Part shown: in pieces, positions 35,535 through 50,600 of the stretch
How positions within the stretch are numbered: the first letter of the stretch is position 1
Layout of the letters: the number at the start of each line of letters is the position of its first letter
Source of the DNA: Archegozetes longisetosus
Lineage: Eukaryota > Arthropoda > Arachnida > Sarcoptiformes > Trhypochthoniidae
NCBI GenBank assembly: GCA_018873245.2
Contig: JAEMBT020000008.1
Span: forward strand, 4,118,001-4,182,000
Reading direction: 5' to 3'
DNA length: 64,000 nt
Notes under the pieces: generated by a model
Seen by the model: only the letters and a program-made list of their open reading frames with translations
What the model was told of the DNA's origin: nothing
Databases searched by the model: none
Position numbers and translations under genes: made by a program

Positions 35535-38500
35535 CTACAAACAATATAAAAGTATCTTTGATTTTATCAGTTAAATTTATCTAATTTTTAGTATTATTTC
35601 AATCTTAATCTGTTCTGTTTATGATAGTTATGATGGCTTTAACTTACAATTAGATTTACTCCTTTCTATCTCTTCAGCAAAGAAGGCTTCGATTCGTTCC
35701 GCAAACTTTTTCTTAATGCAGTAAATGATAGAAAGGAGAGCGAGTACAGCGGCAACAGTGATAAGTCCCAACCAGAAGGGCTCCTCTAACATCTTTTTGC
35801 TTAGTGGCTTGTATTGAACTTTAAACGCCAATCTCTCGCAATGAACCCCTAAAAGTTGATTTCAGGTCATTCTTAATGTTTGAACGCTATTCAGATTTTT
35901 TGAAATTTTCTGAAATTTTACGAATTTTTCTAAAATTTTTCCAAAATATTTTCAAATTGATTTTTCAAAAATGCAAGGCATCTCATTTGAAGTAAAGACT
36001 CGCAGAGAAACTGAATAAAACATGAGCTCAAATATAATTTGTGTAACAACTATGCGCTTATGTTTGAAAATTAAATAAACTTAGTTTCCAGGTTGAAAAG
36101 CACATCAATCTTATGGTTCTCAGAGGAGCACAGCTTTAACTGAAATGAGCAGAGAAGGCCTGGCTCTCCAAACGTTTTTGAACATTTAAGTCTGAGTCTG
36201 TAGGCATTAGGATTTTCTATATTCAAAACAGTCAAAACTTATTTCGCAAACTTAGACGTCAAATCAAACATTAAATAGCTCAGCACTTATATCGATTCAG
36301 TAAGAAACTGTTTAATCTCTAGATTTAGGTAATTTTGTAATAAGATTTGCTGAAAATTATTTTATTGGTTTAAAATGATTTGCAATAGAGAGAGGATCTG
36401 CCCCTTCTAACTTTTGGTTAGGCATTGCAAAAGAGCTCTCAAATTAGAAGTAGAAGAATAAATTGATGCTATTTTTGCCAAAAAGTGTTAAATATTAATA
36501 ATATGTTTGATTAAGAAAAACATTTATGGCAGATATGTTATCAGAGTTAATAATTGATGAGAACCAGACTTATGGTTTACTACCTAAAAAACGTTCACAG
36601 AGTCATGAGAAGATATTCTCTTAAAGATAAATTCAACGAATCTCAAGATTGTCTAAACTTGGAATTAGACTTAAGTCAAGCGAGAGCTACGTTCAGTTGA
36701 ATTACTATTGCAATATAGATCTAAATTGCATTTGACAATAAGTTACAATTACTGCGTGTTTGCTCACCAGAATTGGCATTAGAGTCAATATTAGTGTTAT
36801 AAAAATATTTCAATACAATTATGTACATAGTGCTAATTTTCATACGCAATTATTTCGCAAACAATCAATTGATCGATTTATCGCATAACCAATAAGAAAT
36901 ATTAACATAAATGAGACTGAATTGCGAAAAAATTGCAAAACTCGTCTATATAACAAAACAAAAATTGATTGGTATAACAAAGTTAAACAAATATGCGTTG
37001 GCGTCAGCCAAACACTAATAGCGTATAAAGTTTGAAAGAGAGACAAGTTTAACTCTAATAGAGGTGTTTGATTAGGTGTAAATTGTTGATTCGTACCTTC
37101 ATACCATGAATGACACTTGCATTTTGTGGCACCATTAATTAGAGAGCATGAGCCTCTATCTCCACACGGATTACTTTTAGTACATGGACTCACTGTATCC
37201 TCGCAATGCACTCCAGTGTAACCTATTATTAAATAAAGATTCAAGTATTAAATGCTAATTAAATCATAATATTTATCAAACGTTATTTGTTTACTGATGT
37301 CAATCAGATTTTCTTTTGAATTAGAGTATATACTAGATGAAAGAGATATATGCTAGATGAATGAGATATATGCTAGATCAACCAGACATATGCTAGCTCA
37401 ATTAGAGTATGTAATAGCTTCTCATGTGTTCATGCAAATCAATAACTTTGAAACTTGTAAAGCTAATTAAATTTTTGCTGAAAAAACCAGATAACCGCTA
37501 GGAAGAATGGATACTACCCTAACAGTCACTTATCTTATTCTTGTAATGTATCTAATTTTAAAATTGCTTATCTTTAGCTTGCAAGTCAAGCATAGTAAGA
37601 TTTAATATATATTAAAACCTTGAAATTCAATTCTGAGCATTGTCGAGAGCTTAAATAGTGAAGTTTAATCATCTAAATATCTAACTAGTGTCATATTTTT
37701 AATTTTTATGATAGCTATTAAAATGATTACGTTATATTCATTCGTTTAATTGCTTTAGAGGACGATTAATCAAAGCCACAAAATGTTTTTTAAGATTTTA
37801 TTTTTAGTGATATGAAACATGCAAAATATATAAATTCTAAACTGAGATACACTAAAACCTGTTTAGCTTTGACATGCTGTTAAAAGGTTTTTCAATGCAG
37901 TTAAATGGTTTATAAAAACAAACTAAATAAATCCATTGAGAATTGAAGTTTATATTTGATTGATTTTGAAAAGCCAATTAACAAAAAGGTTAAGAATGTA
38001 ATTACCAGAATCACAGTGACAAACATATCCACCAGAATCTCTATTAAGCTTGCAAACACCATGATCACCACAAGGCCTTCGATTGCAAAGAGTGAAGTGA
38101 CAGAAGATTCCAGTCCAAAGTTGAGGGCACTTACAGTAGGTTTGATTGAATTCAGAAATGAGACAAGCGCCACCATTAATGCATGGGTCATATTCGCACG
38201 TATTTACGGGCATTTTTTGCGGCAAATTGATCGTAGTATTAAAAAATAGCATATCTAATAAATATAAAATGAAATTGTATAATAAATTTGATATATAATC
38301 AAATATTCATCTTATGCCTGGTCTATGTTTGATTCTGAAATTTCTATTTTAAATATTTTCTATCTTTCGAAAGAACTAATTCCAAGAAATCTAAAACCGA
38401 ATGGTAGTTTTGGAAAGTTAAACTTCAATATCTAACAGAATATCTAACTGAATATCTAACTGAATATCTAGCTGAATATCTGACTCCATATCTAATTGAA

Positions 38501-41500
38501 TATCTAACTGAATATCTAACTGAATATCTAACTGAATATCTGACTCCATATCTAATTCCTAATGCAAGTTATTTGAAAATACAGGCAACAATTTTGAGTA
38601 GAATATTACAATTGTAAGAAATGCAATCATATAATAGTGCATAAAGAGGTCTAGACTGGAAATAAGAGGTAATCCAACTAACCTTTTCTTGTTTTATAGT
38701 AGAACATAAAAGAACTCCTCTTATTATCATACGGCTTGATGTGCAAAACGTGAAATTTTGATTTTATAACTTTTATGTTTTTTGAACTCAAAGTAGAGAA
38801 CGTCTGGAAGGGTTCACTCGATTCACTACAAACTGACCAAATACTAGGGTTGGGTGGGGTTAGGGTTATGTCACCAAAAGGATCAATAATATTGAAAATT
38901 AAATGGTCATTAGTGAATTGACAACTGGGTCCATCATTGATTTTCATATAAGTAAGTCGTGGCAGTCGGAGCTCAATCTGATGACTAATGGGTGCCTTAA
39001 GAAATATTTGGTTATCAATCGGACACTCATGTGGATAGTTCAAATTGGCGACTTTGCCCAATTGATTAGTTGATAAGTGGAGAAGTGAAGATAGCTTATT
39101 ATGTTTGTCAACAAATTTGTGCGCAAACTTAAAGCCTCGCTTTCCCTGCAAAGCCTTAAGAGACGATGAAGTGACATAATGCAATTTGAAAGTAGTTGCA
39201 TAAGATATAAATTGTTGTCCTATAATACAATTAAGTAATACATATATTGTTAGCGTAAGTGGTAATGTATGTACCTATGAGCAGGTTCTTTGATGCGAGT
39301 GATCCGCAAAGCTGAACTGTTTTTGATTGTCCTAAATCTAACATCAAATAGTTATCAAACTTGCAATACTCTTCTTCTAAATTGTCTATATCGAAGTCTA
39401 GTATAGTGACCAGAACCTATCGATAATAATAAATATGTCGTTCAAATGTATTGTTATATGATTCAAATATGTTGTATAGACAGCTCGATTTATTGAACAT
39501 GCAGCTCAATATATTGAATATACGGCTCAAATATAACTAAAAAGGAATACGTAAATAGTTTTATAACCTATTCAAAGTGTATGGTTAACAAAATGATCAA
39601 AATTAATGAACATTGATCAACTAAGCAAGAAATAAGCATTGAAATACAAGTGAACTCATGCAATATTTTTCAATGAGACTAATGCTTGTATAATTTTTAC
39701 ATTAAGCGTATTAATCATTCAAAGCATATTGAAAACATATAGAAAATATATTTGTGCAAAAACAAAAGAAAAATATATCATTAGGGACTGATAGATGAGA
39801 ATAAAATGACTCACTCTTCTATTCGGATTATTTGATTTGATAATAAGAGTGCAATTCAAGTTAGGTAAATTCCAAGTAGGATAACCAGGACTTTGTATAT
39901 AAGTTTTACTTGAGTTTTGATAGTCTTCTATAACAAATTGATTGAGACGACACCAATCCATATCTATTGCTTTCCAGTGAGCTTTAAACCCACTGCCGCG
40001 ATTCGAAAAGTCAGACCGAAACTCAACAGACAACAAATTGGATTTAGAAATAAAAGTCAAATTAAAAAGTTGATTTTTATTAGTAAAACGTCCACAAATA
40101 GTAAAGTTTCGTTGAGTATCTTTGATGATTAAATAATCATAGAGGCATTGTTTTTGCCATTCGATATCAATATTATCAAACCATAGTACGATAACAGAAT
40201 TAGTTATATTTGATTTAATTGTGGTTGTATAGTACAGATGATTCGTATAACTGTTTGGGTAATTCACTGATTCTATTGTACCTTCTATTGCGTTTACTAT
40301 TGTCTTGTTTTTTGCTAGTTGGGAATCTGTAATCAATTGATTATAATCTTATATGTCTTATGCGCTAAACTTTAAAAGCTTAAATATTAAAATCAGCTTA
40401 ATTATTACTACAGTCTCCTTTGGTTATAGCAGACAGTTTAATGCACTAGAAATCGATTGCATATAGTTTGAACAATATTGCATATAGTGTGGACAATAAT
40501 GTTGACAAAATCAATTTTTCAATAGTGTAGATTACATAATAGTTAATAGTTGAGACTATATGCTACTTGATTCTAGAGAAAGTTCTGTGTATTATGCGCT
40601 ATAGCTCACTAAGTGAAAAATGGGATTCCAGATATTTTTTACGTATTATTCCTAAACAATAATTCATAATATTCACGAGTATTTCATGATTAAATGTATA
40701 TGAAGTTAGGATGCAATATAAGCGCGTTATATATGGTATATGTGTATGTGTATATGGTGTATACGTATATATATCTACAATAAAAATATGTTATTTTTCC
40801 CACAACACAAAACTATATTGCCATTTAGCATTATCACAACTATATCCCTACTTAGCACTGCCACTCTTTGTTTAATTATTCACGAATAAATATAAAATAC
40901 TATTTATTTTCGCTTCAATTCTGACAAGTTTTAATCATTCTAGCGTTCACACTTGACGACATGTTATAGAGTGGCTGACAGTTGCAAAGCATTATATCAT
41001 ACAAAAATGTACATTAACTCTCTAACATATATCCTTAACATAAGTTTCTAATCTAATTCTCACATAACGTCTAAGTCTCTAACATAAATCTCTAATGAAT
41101 AGATTGTGTTTTGAATTATTAAACTTCTTAATTAACTTAAAAACTAATCTTTTGAAGAGAGGTTGCCATAAAAAGTATCTTATATAAAGATCAAATAGAG
41201 AGGATATAATCAGTTTCAAGCTAAATTGTTCCGAGAATTCAAGGTTTATTGTTATTTTTGATTAGATTTCAAACAATTTCAGCTATTTTATCACAAGTTT
41301 ATACCAAACTATTTAATTTGGGCGAAATTGTTGGCAATTTTTTATTAATTCAATAGGTTTGTTATAGGTTCAATAGTAGGTAAGAATGGAGAATATGATA
41401 TGATATAATATGGTATAATAGAATAGACCAGTAGCTATACAGCGAGTTAGGTTAGGTCAGAAATTAGTGGAAGAAAGTAGTATCTAAAACTGAAAAAGCA

Positions 41501-41624
41501 TCACAGATAAGAGATTATAGCCTCGAATGTAATATATAAAAAAAAGGTTGATTGTGTAATTGAATTAACAGAAGGTTGATCGTGGATTACACGAATCCAT
41601 TAGAGAAATTAACTTTTATTCAAC

Positions 41625-41682
<58 letters not shown>

Positions 41683-44600
41683 ATTGATTTTCAACTAGCC
41701 TACTAGTAGTGAAGTATCTGACGATTATTTAAATGAAAGTAATTATTTAACAACTAGATTGCTAGAAACTATATGAATAAAAAAAAAGTTCCATATAAAG
41801 TGGTGTCTAGGCTATGAAGTGATGCAAATGAGCTGGAATCTCTCATGAGAGAAGTGAATGATTGTGATAAAAAACACAGTCATTTGGTATAATATACTTT
41901 GACTTTTCAACAATAATTGACAAACAAGAGAATTACATTACTGAATAAAGTTGTATTAATGAATAAGATAGAGATCAAACAGTTAGCCAATCATAAACGT
42001 CTACCATAATAGTTTTCATACTAGTACAAGATGTGTAATAAATTGATTTTTTTATTATTACTAAATTATATTCCACTAAGTCCTTCAGTTTGTCATTGTG
42101 TAATCAATATGTTTTTAGTTTTACGATTAATTCTTGTCAGACAAACATATAATTGTTTTAATAGACTAATTCATTTGAGAAACTTAATGGAAAAAGACAA
42201 ATCCATTGTTTGCATGTTTCTTCTCTCTAATAGAGAATTAACTTAAATCCAAGTGTTTATTATCATAACTATGAGTGGAAAACGAGCGCAACTACCACTA
42301 AACTGAATTTTATTCACTATTAAATGAGACAACAATTAGGATAAGAATTGACTGTTTTCCAGGCGGCTGCTCAATTGATGGAGCTTTAAAGCAGCTAGAA
42401 TAAACAGTTGATGGTCTTAGTATGGATTAATCTAAGTATTGTTAGTAAATGAGGCGCACATCTCAGTTAAGTAAAGGTTAGGTCATACTGGTTAAGACCT
42501 ACGCCTAATTTAGACATAATTTAGACGTATTCCAGTAGAATGTCATCAACCATACATTCATTAATCCGTACTGAAGTCTAGTTTTCAATTTAAAATTTCA
42601 TTTAGTTAACAATTTAAACTTGAAAAGTATCAGATTTGATGCTCACATAATTAGAGCTTCATTTATTATGTAAAAAGAGCCGAAATACTCGAACTTTGTT
42701 TTGATAGATTGTACTGAAACATCCTGTAATAGCAAAACATTTTATGGCCTAATCATTTGTAAAGAGTTTAAGCGAAAGGTTTGTAGCATTACTAAGCTAG
42801 AAGCAATTTGATTTATGTAATCTCTAATACTTTTGATTAAGATTAAATGACGCGCAAGCTAACAAGCATAACAACAATATTAGGATCATTACCTATAAAT
42901 AAGACTATCGTCATTTGTAACTACTTCATTCATTGCTCAAAATTCAATACATCAGCAAGTATTGCTAGCTATTTAACATAGACTTCAATCAAACAGTAGA
43001 ATAATTACCAAAATAAAAACAAATGCATAACTTTCTCAGCACTGGTCTCAGTTAAAGACAGATTCGGTTCAGATTCGGTTCAGTTCATGAGATTCGGTTC
43101 AGTTGATGAGATTCAGTCCAATTGAAAGAGCCGGATCTTGAAGTGATTCTATTCTTTATGACATGTGACTGTCTAACAAACAAACAGAATAACTCAAACC
43201 TGATCTAAACTGTAAGCTTAGACTTAGCAGAAAATATCTTTCTAACTAATCCAGTTTCAATGACAGTCCTTGGCTAACTTGATCTCATAATCCCAAAGAT
43301 TGGATCAAATCTGATTGCTATGACTTGAAATTTGCTTCGAGTGTCTGTTAATTGGATTCCTTTGTTTCAGGTGTGAATTGTCAGGTAAAAACATTAGGTA
43401 TTACTGAATAATTAGGTCTAAATGGGCTCAACTATTTAAGTGAATGGTAGTAAAAGTTAAGTTGATTAGTTAGCATTGATCGAGAAGGAGTTATAAAAAT
43501 TAGGATCAATTTCTAGAGATTTGGAAGCCTTGAACACAAATGAGATTTTGAAGCCCTGGACAGAAATGAGATTTTGAAAATTCAGTCCACGCACAGTTAA
43601 AATTGGACGAGATGAAGAAAAACTGAGTGCATTAAAGCTGACAGAAGAGCCTTTCATAAGCTCTCATAAGTAACCGAAGGAGACATTGACAAAATAACAA
43701 TTACTCAAAGCTATTGAGAACAAATTAATTACGCCATAAATGAACTTAACTTAAAATGTGATTAGAAGTTAAATAAGTTAATCAAAGTGTAGAAAGACTA
43801 ACCGAAAGCACGTTTAACGCAGATATATCCAGCTTGACGATCGCAGTCAATATTGTTATAAACCAATTTGCTTGCATCTATCTTCTCAATAGTAGAAATA
43901 ATACAAGATTTTCTATTGTCACCTATTGTAGCTTTTTCATTGTCACCTATTGTAACTTTTTCATTGTCATCTATCCTAACTAAACTCTCACTAAGCCATG
44001 AGTCTTCAACAAAGTTTTTCATGTTATCGTTGTTCAACCAAAACGCTCTGGTAGGTCTTGACAAGTCACTATTCGCATCAAATGCATTATCTATCAATAA
44101 AATATTCTCATTAGTCACTTTATATTAATGGCATTCGATTCTATTGATTTGACTACTGAGCCCTCTGTGAAAGTCATAAATACTTTATGACTGCTCACAG
44201 CCGTAGCAAGCGAGGGCTAGTGGCTGTGCCCAGTGAGGGCTAGGGGCTGTAACCCTCACAGATTTTTTGAAAAAATTCAAGTGTAAGTCTCTAATGCAAA
44301 ACTCTCAAAACAAATTCTGAAACTGAACTTATCGTTAAATATTAATCAAAGGATTGAAAGAAATTAGCAGATAGTTTAATGTGAATACGTGTTCGCTTGA
44401 ACAAATCAAATAATTTAATTTTGAACTTTAGCCTTTCAAACTATAAATCTGCCTAACGAACTGTTTACTTTAATGGAGTCATAGTGTATCTAAATCTGGT
44501 TTCGAAATGTTTAAAGAATCAATTTTGTGGATCAAAGTAAAAGAGATAAAATTAAGCTTAAAATTAAACCTTTATTCAGCATCGTATTCAAAAGTGATTG

Positions 44601-47600
44601 GGATTAGATTTGTAAAGTTTTAATTTAACAAGATTTCAATTATTGAATTGGTGAGTTTTAATGCAGATCAAGTATAAAAGATCGCAAATGTTCTCACTGA
44701 ATTGACAAGAGATAGGATGAGTGATACTTGTTTAGTAATTTATTTGACGCTCCTTTAGTTAGCAGCGCTTTCAAGTCAGTATAGAATAAGGTAAAGGTAT
44801 TCACTGCCAATTCGTTCACAATGCCTTAGGAATCTCTTTGGAATCCCTTAGGAATCCCTTATGAATACCTCATGAATACCTTATCAATGTCTTACCAATG
44901 TCTCAACAATCAGATTAGAAACCAATCCTAAAAATCATTCTCTTTTACTTTACACAAAAAGATATTCAAAAATTACTAATTCATGACTGAACTCGATTAT
45001 GAATATTGGATAATACTTGAAATGACAAAATGTTGCACATATTTTTGACATTAAAGCACGCAATAAGCTATTCAATTGATTCCTATCTATTCATATAGAT
45101 ACTATTTCTCTCAACCAATTCATTCAAACTTTAAGGAAATGTTCAAATTGATCTATACTGAAAAGTTTGAAATCTTAAAGGATTTAGTATTTGTTAGTCT
45201 TAAACGTAAAGATATTATTATATTGATTGTAAATGCATACCAATGAGCGGCACGAAAGTGCTGCGAACAAGAAAATGCTGAATAAGAGGCATAAATAACA
45301 TAAAAAAGATATTAACTATGCTATAAAAGAGAGCTATTGCAGACAAAAAACTTAAAATAAATATCACGTTTACCTAATAAAAGGCTGACGATCGCGTTTT
45401 GATCAGTAAGATTGTGAATATTAATCAATTCTGATTGTATATCTTGGCAGATGCGGTTAGCTGTTAGCCAAGAGACTTCTGGATACGAGGATATAAGATA
45501 ACATTTATTTGAGAAATAATGAAATCGTTGACTCTCGCATAAACCATTTTCTGCCTCTTTCGGATTGTTTATTAGTCGCAATTCTGCTCTTAAACCTCTC
45601 TGTGAGTGTGAACTGTCAGTAAATATATTTATTGTTAAGTTTCCGCTTATTGATCGTAGCAATTTGATTTTCTCGTTCCAATCACCACAATACTTTCGCA
45701 CACTCCGAGAATCATCAATTGTTATGTAGTCATATAAACAACTTTTGTATTATTATTATTATTATTATTATTTCGTCCAATTCATTTGAAAATTAAAATT
45801 AAATATCATATTAACAAACAAAATATTCAACTTTTATATGACTTATTATTCTAGAATTTGTCTTGTTTCCTATATTATAGCTATTTGAGTAACCGATCAA
45901 TTGAACGAACAGGAAGTTTTAGTATGTTTATTAATTCATATTTCCGTATAAGTAATAAAAGTTGATTACATTCGATAGTTTAGCTATATCCGAAGCTTAG
46001 TCACGAAAGAGTTAAAAATAATTTTTGTTATTTTTCAAGAGAATACTCTTGTAAGCGATTGGTTACACAAATGGCTTGTCAAGTCTGCTTAATGTTTAAT
46101 CTCATAATGAGATCATATGAAGGACTATTTAGTTAGATATCATAAGTATTACACTTTGCCACAAATAATTCAATTAGTCTTCAATCTTACCACCAATCAA
46201 CGTTTGTGGTATTATAATCAAAGTTAACTTTCCATGCATTCTATGACACATATGGACGTTAAACAGTATTGGATACAGTATTGGATAAACACAATCCAAT
46301 ATTATGTAACTCTACAATGAAGTTGTGATAATTTATTAAAGATAGCTCATTCAATCAATGTGTGAAAGCATTTTCATGTCAATAAAAACTGTATTGTTTT
46401 CGGGGTTAGAAGTAAACAATTATTTTTGGCAAAGCGCAAATCAATATATGGCACAAACAGAATTAGATAGTCTATTGAGGAAAGTGTGGTTAATTTAGGC
46501 TAGATAGGGTTATGTTAAGCTAGATTAAAATTGGGCGATAACAGAGGTAGTGTTTACCTGGGGCCTCCTTCTTCGAAATGAAAATCAGTGAAAAGCAATT
46601 CAATGAGAAAGTTGCCAGTGACTGAAACCTTAATGGTACAGTTGAGGTTATTTGGATATAATGACGGGTAATTTGGAGTTGATATGATGTCCCACGGGTA
46701 ATAAGATGTTAGTATTATTTCTTTGCTACACGTTGTGTTTATTGATGAGCTCTTCTTATCAGCTGAAAATACATCCATTCATTAATTAAACAAACGTTCG
46801 ATGCCTAACTTCTCACTATTTTAGTGTATATACCCCAATTTTGCTTAATTAATTACAACTAATTAAATCTCAGTTTTACTTTGCTTTACTCAACTTCAAT
46901 TTCTTTTCATACTACTTTTCACTTGAGAATATTCTTTCAAATGAGTTATTCTTTGGCAAAGAATCAGGCTAGATTAGACTTGATATGAATATTTATGCAG
47001 TTAAATCATGTGATTGATCAGATTAGGTTAGGTTAATCAAGTTAGATTGATCAGAGAATTTGATGTCTAAGCATAACTCATAATTGAAAAGAGCAATACC
47101 TGTGAAGAGTAATACCTATGGGAAATAGTACCTTGGATGTCAAGATGAAATATAACTCGATTCCGGGTTTTATTTTATAAAGAGAGATTTAAATGTATAT
47201 CCACTCCGAAAGCTAGCTATAGGTATAACTCATTATTAATTATTCACTTTTTCTGTCACTCCTATATTTACTGTTTTATTTCAACTCTATTGTTTTGCAG
47301 ATTAATTTGATTAATCAATTTATGAATAAATCAAACATAACCTTCTACATTATAAATATTATTCAAGGTAGAGATTAAATATTTGAAACTTTATTGAATT
47401 CATCTGACACCAATTTCTGCCTAACATCATATTTAACAGCTTTTAAGTTGATTAACAAAAGAAAAAAGGAAAAAAGGGGTGAAAAATAATTAAAAAATAA
47501 ATAGCAATTAGAAGAGAAAGAGAAAGAGAAAAGGTTAGAAAGTGTTACCAGTAGATTTAGGTACTTGACAGATGAAGGCGTTGTGAACAAGACACGATAT

Positions 47601-50600
47601 GTCATTCCAATAGAAGGAGAGCGTTGTGCCCTTGCCTTTGTTAGCGTAATAAAATTGATTTCTAATTTCTATGCAGTTCTGTTCTGAAAATCCATCGTCA
47701 CTGGGCTGAGCGCCATAATTATCTTGATTGCTGAGCTGAGGCCAACCTGGAAACCAGTCTTTTGGGTGAAGAAAATAATAGTTATTAATTAAAGTAATAT
47801 AAAAATAACACCCATGAGTATATCATGTGTCTTTCTTGCATTAAAATGTCTATTGATCTCATCTAAAAAACATTTTCTAATAATTAAAGACCAATCAACT
47901 TTGCTATAATTATGCCAACAGTTCTCACTTTGATTAATGCAAACTATTAATATTTGCTATGAAAACAGTAACAATAATAGCATTCAAAGGTCGGTTGGAA
48001 TAATGGTTAACATGAATGAAATATTCTTCTGAGTGGAATATTCTTCTGAATGGAATATTCTTATGAGTAGAATATTCTTATGAGTGGAATATTCTTCTGA
48101 ATGGAATATTCTTATGAGTAGAATATTCTTCTGAGTAGAATATTATTTAGAATAGAAGCAAGTAAATAACAAAGTTTGATAGCATTAGGACAGAAGCATT
48201 CTATTTAATCAGAATAATGGGGAATAGCTATGGCATTTAGCTAAGCTCGCAACCAGTACTACTTGTTTAACGTATGAAATATAATTTTATTTATATCTCA
48301 ATTCATTCTACCACCCAACACTTCTAATATAATTTCTATCTATTCACTAATCCCTATCTATTTACTAACCCATTTAAGGTGTCAGAAATTGAATTATTAT
48401 TAGCTTGAAAACAAATAGTGAGAACATAAAAGAATAAGTTTCTAGTTGTTAACAGTTTTGTATGTTGAATCAAATGAATTTGCATAAAATTTCAGCTGTA
48501 TAATCAATTCTTGCATAATAATAGAACTTGTTTAATCTTATTGTAAAACAGTAGGCGTCTAACATCTTTCTGGTTCCACAACTTTCACACGTTTCGTTCA
48601 TTTTTCGGATCATTTTTCGGATCATTTTTCAGATCATTTCTTGGACCATATTTCGGGCTATTTATCAGATAATCTTTTAGATCATTTTTCAGATCATTTT
48701 TCAGACCATTTTTTGAATGATTGTTCAAATAATTGATTTAGTTATCACATGAAAACATATTTGATGTTAAGAAGATTCTAATCTCATTGTGTAGTTGAGT
48801 AGAGTTTCTCGGTTGAGTTGAAATCTCTTTATCAGATTATACTTTATCAGTAAATTGAGTAATAAATCATAAGGATTAGTATGGAAAAAAAGCAAAATAA
48901 ACATCTTATAAGAGATTACATAACAGCCTTTGATGACATACTTCAAACTATGAGTTTTGCTCATCATAACTATTAGAATAACGTTCACGAATCAACCACT
49001 TTAAGTCGTCTGACATTATATTTTTAATTAACTATCATCTAATTGAGCTCATCATATGTTACATTTTAAGCTGATGTTAAGCATGTTTGGATTATTTTTA
49101 TTTTTCTTACTCAACTTCTAATTCAGCTCAAGTGAGAAGTTAGTAAAAGAAATAGGAAAAACTATATTAAATTTACATTCAGCTGAACAAAGCAGCAATG
49201 GAAATATGCAATAAACAAAAGAGCGTTGAGCTAGGTTTTAGCAAAACCCTGGAGTTACATTCTGGAAACTTTGCAAATTTACCAATATTGCCAAAGTCTA
49301 CAACACGAATGGATGGTTTGCAATCAACTCACTTTTCGCAATTTCCAATCGTTTCAGAATGTAGCCCTAGAATGCAGCATGACCCCAGAATGTAGACTCA
49401 GGACTTTTATAACATGCAAAAAGTAAAATAATATTAAATTAAAACTCACTGGTGTAGAGAAAAGTTTGTCCATCAACCCATTGAAAATTGTTTTCATATT
49501 TGGTGTCATTCCCTCCTATCCAAAACGCCAATTCCATGTCAGAGCTTATGCTAGCAGAATATAATATAAAAGAAGTTATTGAGTGAAAGTCTCATGAATT
49601 TCTTATAGTTTGATAAAGAATTATTGTTTTTGTATGAAATAATGGTATTCTTTTCGGAAAGTTATTAAGCTATCACGCAATTCTAACTTGGAATCAAAGA
49701 ATTAGCCTCAAGAATAAATGAATTAACTTCAACAACCAATGAATTAACTTCAATCACGCAATTATCAAATCTATAACTAACAGTCCAAATATGTTTAATT
49801 ATTCATTAACTTTTTAGTCTTATCTAAATTTTATCAATACCTATATATTATGCTTTAATTCCCCGAAAATGCTTCAGAATATTCTCATGAATACAAAGCA
49901 CTTATAAAACAATAAATTACGATAAGAGGCAGTCAAAAAATAGGTTTAATTCTTGAGTGGTTAAAATTAGAAAAATTGATTTTATGGAAAAGCTCAAAGA
50001 ATTACACTATGACAGAGTAGAAAATGAAGAACGCTTTAAATGTAGTTACCTTTAGCTTTAAAGGAAGAATATTATTATGTAAATTGTTATCGTAACTGAT
50101 TTAGTTTGTTATAAACACCTGATAGAGACCAGAAATAGGTGAAAGGCTAATTAAGTTAGAGAAAAATCAAGGATTTCTGGTCTGTCCAAACAATTAAGTA
50201 GGGAAACCTTATGTAAAGCATAAACATTTATATTGGTTTAGACTTAAGCAAAAAATCAACTCTAAATTTCTCTGGAGAGTTCCAAGCGAATAGTTATAAG
50301 TACAAAAATTTGTTCGTATTGATAGACTTGCAACTGTAGCTTCTGTTAATTAGATAAAATACTTCCGTGTTATGTCTCTTATATTTCGATTAGAATCCAA
50401 TTTGAGAGAAAAGCTAATCATTAAGAGAAATGGCAAACTAACCTAACCTATCTATCCTAATCTAACCTAGCCTAATCTAACCCAACCTGACCCAATCCAT
50501 GTAAGAACTATATGAGCTAATTAAAATAACGTGAATATGTCAGTTTTGTCAAGATTTTGGGTTAAAAATTTAGATTTAAGCCATTTTGAAAAAATAACTG

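Larger units (their letters stand above)
40327..43802. other. Longest receptor intron (exon 7 to exon 8)
   Basis: A 3.5-kb intron with a degenerate family-B element (40411-40565), a GA microsatellite (41630) and a repeat of GATTCGGTTCAG words (43060-43115). A 71-codon plus-strand frame at 42031 starts with a hydrophobic stretch but has no other support. Confidence 0.7.

Noticed and set aside
42031-42246. 71-codon plus-strand frame starting with a hydrophobic stretch
   Set aside because: Lies inside a receptor intron on the opposite strand, no domain, no promoter or intron support.
49198-49395. 65-codon plus-strand frame
   Set aside because: Lies in a receptor intron just before CTLD1 exon 3; composition looks random and nothing else supports it.
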